From Verrucomicrobiota bacterium (GTDB lineage Bacteria; Verrucomicrobiota; Verrucomicrobiia; Opitutales; Opitutaceae): a stretch of 11,370 nt of DNA. The notes under the pieces were generated by a model. That model had not been told where the DNA came from. It worked only from the letters and a program-made list of their open reading frames with translations, and ran no database searches. How positions within the stretch are numbered: position 1 is the first letter of the stretch; every line of letters starts with the position of its first letter. Below are positions 6,730-11,370 of the stretch, piece after piece. The position numbers and the translations under genes are program-made. The stretch spans positions 1 to 11,370 of the forward strand of contig JAUPWC010000226.1 of assembly GCA_030916665.1 (NCBI GenBank). Reading direction: 5' to 3'.

Positions 6730-7345
6730 ATTTGATCTTAAGCGTGATCTCGAAGACCATGAATCCGCCTGCTGGATCGCGATCCAAACGGTTCAGGGTC
6801 ACGGCAGAGAAAACTTTGCTAAGGCGCTCGTCGGCCCGGAGACTATCTACGTAACTTGAAGTTATTCCACTGGCCATATCCGGACTGCCTGCCACACGCC
6901 CGCGGATTTGAAATTGAGAGTTTTTTGGATCGTTTATCCGGGAATCAACATAGTCGATTGATATGTCCTTCGGCAGTGTTTCACCCAGCACCTGTATGAA
7001 TTGCAATGGCGTGATCGAAACCTGCATGAAAGCGGTGGCTTCAGTAAGTTTTTTCTCCTCATCGGCGAACTGCTTGGATTGTCTGATTGCTTCCTCGTTT
7101 TGCTTGCTGTTGGCCTCAATCTGGGCGTTTGCCTCAGCAATTTGTTGCCCGATGTTGTGATTGTCGTATTCCCTGTATCCGAACCAAAGCAACATGCCGG
7201 CGGCCGCGGCAATCGCAGCCGTGTTGATGAAAAAGGTGGTCCGCACCACCTTGGTATCCGGCAACCTTTCAAAGTCGCGGAAATTGGGATGCCACAGCGG
7301 GGCCGTTAGAGGCAGCGCGTCACTTTTTTTCTTCAGAGACAGCAT
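6728..7345 (-). CDS. pilN: PilN-like inner-membrane pilus assembly protein
   Basis: From the ATG at 7345 it is 205 residues. A cytoplasmic N-terminus of about 35 residues (MLSLKKKSDALPLTAPLWHP) leads to one membrane helix at about 36-56 (TTFFINTAAIAAAAGMLLWF), a coiled coil at about 62-102 (Gln/Glu/Lys-rich, IGQQIAEANAQIEANSKQNE) and a C-terminal periplasmic domain (ITPLQFIQVLGETLPKDISI, FQIRGRVAG, VFEITLKI). In PilN the N-terminal peptide docks onto PilM, and the periplasmic part pairs with PilO. Both neighbours are present here in the expected order. An in-frame ATG at 7402 would add 19 residues inside the PilM gene. I prefer 7345, which overlaps PilM by 26 bases. No good Shine-Dalgarno is seen, so coupling to PilM is likely. 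Confidence 0.83.
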   Translation of the reverse strand: MLSLKKKSDALPLTAPLWHPNFRDFERLPDTKVVRTTFFINTAAIAAAAGMLLWFGYREYDNHNIGQQIAEANAQIEANSKQNEEAIRQSKQFADEEKKLTEATAFMQVSITPLQFIQVLGETLPKDISIDYVDSRINDPKNSQFQIRGRVAGSPDMASGITSSYVDSLRADERLSKVFSAVTLNRLDRDPAGGFMVFEITLKIK

Positions 7346-8360
7346 TTTGGTGTGAGGCGAGAAGTGAGAAGAGCCCGATCCAGCGTTCCTCGGGTTGACC
7401 AAGGCTGACGTTGGCCGAAAGTTTTATGTTCAGCGATTCCAACCAAGGGATGAGATCCACCTTGAGCGGGGGAACACCAAGCGCACCCGCCATGGTTGTC
7501 CCAATCCAACTCAGGCTGGAAGGCAATTGAGTGCAGACGACATTGCCGATCGATTGACCGGTCTGTACCTCATAAAAACCGATCGATGACTGAAGCTCTT
7601 TGAGCAGTTTCTTGACCAAGACCCCGCCCATGCTGGTGAAATCAAAGGTGTTTGAGTAGAATAGTTTCTTGGCCGATTCCTCGTCTTTCAGTCCCAACTC
7701 TTTCTGCACGACAGGTATCATTGCAGCGATTCCACTGGGGATGGGGCGGGAAATATCTACTCCATCGGCACTCAGAATGAAACTCTGGGTGCTTTCCTGG
7801 CCGATTTCCAATAACAGAACAGGAGTTTTGGTCTGCTTGAACTTCAGATAATTTACCATGCCTCCAAGTGTAGCCAGACTGCCAAGCTCCAATCGTTCGG
7901 GGTAAACGCCCTGCTCCAGTAGTTTATCTTGGATGCCAACGACGTCTTCAGAGGGGAGACCGCAAAACAATACCTCTTTTTGGGTGGCTTTGACCTGATC
8001 ATATTCACTGCCGTCGTCAGGATTCAAAGCCTTGATAGTGTATTTGTCTGCCTCAACCCGAAACTGTTGGGTGTAAATCTCGGCGAAATACGCGGGGTCC
8101 TTGACTCGTTTTACATCGAGCGTGTGCCGCCGAACCAAGCGCTTCGCCGGGTAAACGCCACAAGTCGCATGAATGTAGCCACTGGAGCCCTTTCCGTCGA
8201 CGCTTTTGCTCCACGCAACCATACCATCCGAATCGCTGGAAGGTAGCTCTTTGAGTTCTTCAACCACGAAAGGAGCATCGGGCTGCGACAGGCGTGCCAT
8301 CAATGTGACGTGCTCGCCAATTTCGACGCAAAACCCTTTGGTCTTTTTTGAGAAAAGCAT
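7320..8360 (-). CDS. pilM: PilM-like actin-fold ATPase, pilus assembly
   Basis: A 346-residue cytoplasmic protein, close to PilM length. No membrane segment or signal peptide is seen. It starts MLFSKKTKGFCVEIGEHVTL, resembling the first beta strands of an actin-like fold (phosphate-1 region), and has a second phosphate-type segment at about 180-210 (VLLLEIGQESTQSFILSADG, then RPIPSG). ELQSSIGFYEVQTGQ at about 255-270 is like the conserved PilM stretch before the last domain. PilM forms a cytoplasmic ring that binds the N-terminus of PilN, whose gene follows with overlap. The frame is open back to a TTG at 8423. I choose the ATG at 8360 because the extra 21 residues look unlike PilM. No Shine-Dalgarno is visible before it. 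It is the first gene of the operon. Confidence 0.82.
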   Translation of the reverse strand: MLFSKKTKGFCVEIGEHVTLMARLSQPDAPFVVEELKELPSSDSDGMVAWSKSVDGKGSSGYIHATCGVYPAKRLVRRHTLDVKRVKDPAYFAEIYTQQFRVEADKYTIKALNPDDGSEYDQVKATQKEVLFCGLPSEDVVGIQDKLLEQGVYPERLELGSLATLGGMVNYLKFKQTKTPVLLLEIGQESTQSFILSADGVDISRPIPSGIAAMIPVVQKELGLKDEESAKKLFYSNTFDFTSMGGVLVKKLLKELQSSIGFYEVQTGQSIGNVVCTQLPSSLSWIGTTMAGALGVPPLKVDLIPWLESLNIKLSANVSLGQPEERWIGLFSLLASHQNAVSEEKK

Positions 8361-8443
8361 GAGGGGCGCAGGTGTGTGAGTGCCGGTTTGGGAAAAATGG
8401 AAAGCGAGACCGTTAAATCTCAACGACCATTTGCAGGAGATGC

Positions 8444-8472
8444 TGGATACGGGGCACTTAGCTATCTGACAA
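8444..8472 (-). promoter_or_regulatory. Weak candidate promoter for the pilM operon
   Basis: On the minus strand TTGTCA (8472-8467, five of six matches to TTGACA) is followed after 17 bases by TATCCA (8449-8444, three of six matches to TATAAT). It lies in the 182-base gap between the upstream terminator and pilM, where a promoter must exist if that terminator works. The -10 match is poor, so this exact site is a guess. Confidence 0.22.
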
Positions 8473-8542
8473 GCGCAAAACCATAATCCTTTTTGGATGC
8501 GCTAGAACTTTGCCTTATGTTTTACCATCGGGTTATTCGTCG

Positions 8543-8570
8543 AAAAAACAAAACCCGCCACTTGGGCGGG
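8543..8570 (-). terminator. Intrinsic terminator after the 33-residue protein gene
   Basis: Read on the minus strand: CCCGCC, loop CAAGT, GGCGGG (8570 to 8554), then the T-rich tract TTTTGTTTTTT (8553 to 8543). It starts 30 bases after the stop codon of the mini-gene and marks the left edge of that transcript, separating it from the pilM operon. Confidence 0.85.
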
Positions 8571-8599
8571 CTTTGATCAGTCAGGTAAATTTGGTCACG

Positions 8600-8701
8600 T
8601 CACTTCTGCCACGTGCGCTTTTTATGGCGGTTCGCCTTGAGGCGCTTCCGGCGTTTGTGCTTCGACATCTTTAGACGACGTTTCTTCTTCAGGTTGCCCA
8701 T
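8600..8701 (-). CDS. AURKAIP1/COX24-domain mini-protein (bS22-like ribosomal protein)
   Basis: A 33-residue protein beginning [20 protein letters not shown] and ending with HKKRTWQK. More than half the residues are Lys, Arg or His. The pattern [22 protein letters not shown] closely resembles the small bacterial proteins with the AURKAIP1/COX24 C-terminal domain, such as the actinobacterial ribosomal protein bS22 (about 33 residues, KKRRKRM.KKKHRK). By that family's role it probably binds rRNA in the small ribosomal subunit. That function is inferred for this organism. It is too short for routine ORF cut-offs but has an ATG, a TGA stop at 8600-8602 and its own terminator 30 bases downstream. 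It lies 65 bases after the helicase-nuclease stop. No Shine-Dalgarno is visible upstream. A plus-strand ORF over the same bases is its shadow. Confidence 0.88.
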   Translation of the reverse strand: MGNLKKKRRLKMSKHKRRKRLKANRHKKRTWQK

Positions 8702-8726
8702 GGTGAGAGTGATTAAAGTGTGCAAC

Positions 8727-8744
8727 GTGCGAGCGCCCTCACAC
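8727..8744 (-). promoter_or_regulatory. Hairpin in the leader of the mini-protein gene
   Basis: On the minus strand GTGTGAG, loop GGCG, CTCGCAC can form a 7-bp stem with one G-T pair. It starts 22 bases after the addA-type gene stop and ends 25 bases before the mini-gene ATG. No T-run follows, so it is not a canonical terminator. It could be an RNA processing or stability element, or chance. Confidence 0.3.
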
Positions 8745-8766
8745 GGTGTCCAGCCCGAATTTCACC

Positions 8767-11370
8767 CTAGCGTCCGGCTGGCTCCAATCTGCGCAAACGC
8801 GTGAACACAAGTGAAGCATCAACCCTGTCTAGGCTCAGCCCAGTCAGTCGCGCTACGGCCTGCCGATAAAGCCGCATCTGGCCGGTGTGCCTGATGGCAG
8901 CTTCCGCTGTCTCATCCGCCCCAACCCAGTCGGTTTTGAAATCATAAATCCTCGCGCGAAGGGCTCGTCCGTCTTTTGAACACTCCAGGACCACTCGATC
9001 CATCGTGCCGGTCACCCAAGCCTCGTCCCAAATCATCTCAAAGGCACGCTCTCGCCAGACTTCGCTCAAAGTGTCACCGTCCGACCGGGTCCAGACCTCG
9101 TCCAATTCCGGTGCCTGCAACACCGCACGTGCCTCAGCCACCGCATCCTGTGGTTCAGTCGAGATTTTCCACGTGGTTGCTGTTTCCGTCGCCGGCCCCC
9201 ACTCGACCTGCGCAAGGAGCCTATGCACTGCCGTCCCAAACTCAGCGGCCTCTCCCCCTCGCAGTGAAAAAAAACTCGGAAGCACCGGTGTCCAGGCTTC
9301 CTCCCGGACAGAAGGTCGCAGCGCATGATAACGCCGCATCGCCGGTTTCCCTCCGAGAATCCGCAACGGCACCTCTGGCTCAGAGGCGGACGGCCCCGCC
9401 TCAACGCCCTCATGCCAACGGGCGTCTCCTTCGCACCAGGCGCCCACTAGCCGCAAGGAGCCCACCATCACTTCGCGCGCCTTCTCAACCCCGCCACCCA
9501 ACGTCGCTGCCAGCAGGCGTGGATAGTTGCGCGAGGTCGAATTCCCCGGTGGCTCTGTGATTACATACAGACCGCGCTTGGCCCGGGTTAGCGCCACATA
9601 GAGCAGCGACAACGCCTCGTAACCTGCCTCCGCCGCCGCCTCGAGCGCATGAGCCGCCAACACCGGATCGTTGTCGGCAATCAACCGGGGCGGCGGATCC
9701 AGCACCCACTCGACCGATCGGTCGGGCGCCTTGTGCACCGCCAGCCCGTCGCGTGCCTGATCAAGCTTGGTGCCCTCAAGATCGGGCAGGAACACCACTT
9801 CGAAACCGAGACCTTTCGACTTGTGGATCGTCATCACACGGACCCCCGTCGCGCCCTCGGGTTCGCGCACGGTGTGTCGCTCCATGAACGCCAAGAACTC
9901 AGCCGCATCGCGACTCCCGGTTGCGTCAAACAGACGCGCCGCGTCCACCAGCTGCCGCGACCGATCTCGACTGAATGTGTCGTCGGACGCCAGCAGCGGC
10001 TCCACCGCGCCAAGCCAGTATGAGACCATTCGCTCGAAACCTTCGCCCTGCACCTGACTCAGAAGCCGGCGTGTCAGCTCTTCCGGGGTGGCCACTGACT
10101 CGCGCGCCAAAACCGTGGCGAAAGGCGTCATGCACACATGTTCCCAGGCCAGGGTGTCTCCCGGGTGCGCTGCGGCCTGAACCAATGCAAGCAGTGCGGC
10201 ACCGAGCGGATTGTCCGTGCAAACCCGCAGATCCGACTCAGCCACCGCCGGCAGGCCGCCGGCCTGTCGCAGATATTCCGCCAGTTCCGCCGCCTCGCGG
10301 TTGGTCTGCACCAGAACCGCGCAGCTCAGGCCGCGCTCTAACGGACGCAATTCGCGCAAAACCCTCCACACCGTCTCGTGCCGCGCAGCCTCGTCCTCGG
10401 CCAGCAACCAGGCCGCCTGCCCGGTGCGATCGCGCAAGGCCGGCACATGCTCACGCCAAACCGCGTTCCACGACGCGCTCAACGGTCCGGGAAACAGCTC
10501 CGTGAGCGCCTCCGCCCGGCCAAATAGCCCGTTGACCATAGCGAGGACTGGCGGACCCGAGCGCCAGGATTCGTCCAGGTGACCCATGACGATCGCCCCG
10601 GGTGCCGCCGCTGTGTAATGCCGCCAGATCTCGCCGAACAGCCGCGGATCGCCCTCGCGCCATGTATAGATGGCCTGCTTCACGTCGCCGACGCAGAAGA
10701 AGCTCCGCACTCCTGCCGGATCCTGCACGACCTCGTCGATCAGGTTACGGAGCACGCCCCACTGGCCAAAGCTGGTGTCCTGAAACTCATCCAGCAGCCA
10801 GTGGTCGATCTCGGCATCGAGCCGGTAGTCGATGAAAATCCGGTTTGCCCCCGTTTCGCACGAGAGGGCCGGCGCCCCCGCTTCGGGCGACAGCAGCCGT
10901 TGCACATCGGCGAAGGTCAGGCGACCGGCTCTGCGCACCAGCGCGTGATAATTTTGCTCGTAGCCACGCAGCACGGCATGGATGCCACGGGTCGTCTCCA
11001 GGCGGCGCGCGAGTTCGCCTCCGGCGACGGTCGCGATGACGCGATCCAACGCCGCGCAAGCCGCCTCGTCGAGCGAAAGCCGCTTGCGCATCACCATCAC
11101 CTCGGCGCTTCCGTGTCGGATTTCCGGCCAAACAGCCAGGCTGTTTTTCAGGATCAGCACCATGGCGCCCCCCCATTCCGCACCGGGAGCCCATGCCGCC
11201 AACTCCGCCAGAAACTCCTCCCATTTGTCTCGTTGACCGGACGTCATGGCCGCCCATGGCAGGTTCGCCCGCAGGCTTGCGAGGGCCTGCTCGCGCGATG
11301 GTGGCGGTAGCCATCTGTTGCCCTCCGGCCAAATGCGTGGCGCGTCGCCCCACTGCGCCGCTTCCGGGGC
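8767..11370 (-). CDS. addA: AddA/RecB-type helicase-nuclease (UvrD superfamily), 5'-truncated
   Basis: ATP-dependent DNA helicase fused to a PD-(D/E)XK nuclease, used in double-strand break end processing for recombination, usually in a complex with AddB. The frame is open from the right window edge to the TAG at 8767-8769 (867 residues visible); AddA proteins run to about 1,100-1,250, so the N-terminus with the Walker A motif is missing. Counting from the first visible residue, helicase motif II is LLDEFQDTS (192-200), motif [14 protein letters not shown] (228-238), motif IV near LDESWRS (265-271), motif [21 protein letters not shown] (512-531) and motif [17 protein letters not shown] (589-603). 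The nuclease follows: GTAVH (712-716), VTGTMD with Asp 791, YDFKTDW (809-815) and QMRLY (831-835), the H-D-DxK-QxxxY set of RecB-family nucleases. The ATG at 11247 is internal. GC is high (about 70% in one sampled line). An addB gene would be expected upstream, outside the window. Confidence 0.93.
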   Translation of the reverse strand, partial: APEAAQWGDAPRIWPEGNRWLPPPSREQALASLRANLPWAAMTSGQRDKWEEFLAELAAWAPGAEWGGAMVLILKNSLAVWPEIRHGSAEVMVMRKRLSLDEAACAALDRVIATVAGGELARRLETTRGIHAVLRGYEQNYHALVRRAGRLTFADVQRLLSPEAGAPALSCETGANRIFIDYRLDAEIDHWLLDEFQDTSFGQWGVLRNLIDEVVQDPAGVRSFFCVGDVKQAIYTWREGDPRLFGEIWRHYTAAAPGAIVMGHLDESWRSGPPVLAMVNGLFGRAEALTELFPGPLSASWNAVWREHVPALRDRTGQAAWLLAEDEAARHETVWRVLRELRPLERGLSCAVLVQTNREAAELAEYLRQAGGLPAVAESDLRVCTDNPLGAALLALVQAAAHPGDTLAWEHVCMTPFATVLARESVATPEELTRRLLSQVQGEGFERMVSYWLGAVEPLLASDDTFSRDRSRQLVDAARLFDATGSRDAAEFLAFMERHTVREPEGATGVRVMTIHKSKGLGFEVVFLPDLEGTKLDQARDGLAVHKAPDRSVEWVLDPPPRLIADNDPVLAAHALEAAAEAGYEALSLLYVALTRAKRGLYVITEPPGNSTSRNYPRLLAATLGGGVEKAREVMVGSLRLVGAWCEGDARWHEGVEAGPSASEPEVPLRILGGKPAMRRYHALRPSVREEAWTPVLPSFFSLRGGEAAEFGTAVHRLLAQVEWGPATETATTWKISTEPQDAVAEARAVLQAPELDEVWTRSDGDTLSEVWRERAFEMIWDEAWVTGTMDRVVLECSKDGRALRARIYDFKTDWVGADETAEAAIRHTGQMRLYRQAVARLTGLSLDRVDASLVFTRLRRLEPAGR

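Noticed and set aside
8767..11247. ATG at 11247 as the true start of the helicase-nuclease
   Set aside because: The frame is open for the remaining 41 codons to the window edge, and the Walker A motif is absent downstream, so the gene is truncated by the window.
10579..11310. 243-codon plus-strand ORF opposite the helicase-nuclease gene
   Set aside because: It overlaps conserved helicase motifs on the other strand, and its product shows no domain, as expected from a high-GC antisense frame.

Overview
The window looks like a stretch of a Verrucomicrobia chromosome, probably Opitutales. This is inferred from the gene content and order (a PilM-N-O/secretin cluster beside an AddA-type helicase-nuclease, an AURKAIP1/COX24-type mini-protein, an ECF sigma factor with a non-zinc membrane partner) and not from any database search. 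There are ten protein-coding genes. Two run off the window edges, and one is a 33-residue gene too short for ordinary ORF calling. All genes except the first lie on the minus strand. I see no tRNA, rRNA, CRISPR array, insertion sequence or phage gene.

Layout from left to right: (1) the 3' two-thirds of a class I (Fe-S) fumarate hydratase on the plus strand. (2) A convergent minus-strand unit, read right to left: a long-chain polyprenyl diphosphate synthase, an ECF-type sigma factor and a single-pass membrane protein that is probably its anti-sigma factor. It ends in an intrinsic terminator that abuts the fumarase stop codon. (3) A five-gene minus-strand operon, read right to left: PilM-like, PilN-like, PilO-like, a small exported PilP-like protein and a secretin. 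Strong minus-strand terminators lie on both sides of it, so it is probably one transcription unit. (4) A 33-residue, very basic ribosomal-type protein with its own terminator. (5) The C-terminal ~867 residues of an AddA/RecB-type helicase-nuclease, whose start lies beyond the right edge.

How the genes work together: PilM (cytoplasmic, actin-like), PilN and PilO (inner membrane, coiled-coil periplasmic domains), the PilP-like protein (periplasm) and the secretin (outer membrane) would form the alignment subcomplex and outer-membrane gate of a type IV pilus or type II secretion machine. The motor ATPases, platform protein and pilins are not in the window. Fumarase (TCA cycle) and the polyprenyl synthase (quinone side chain or lipid carrier precursor) are housekeeping functions. 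The sigma/anti-sigma pair is a probable envelope or stress signalling module whose regulon cannot be read here.

The least ordinary features are a long Asn/Ser/Thr-rich insert inside the secretin, partly encoded by a degenerate AGC/AAC triplet repeat; the missing lipobox on the PilP-like protein; an anti-sigma candidate without a zinc motif; the mini-protein gene with a hairpin in its leader; and a marked GC difference between the pilus genes and the addA gene. I did not find a clearly new biological system.
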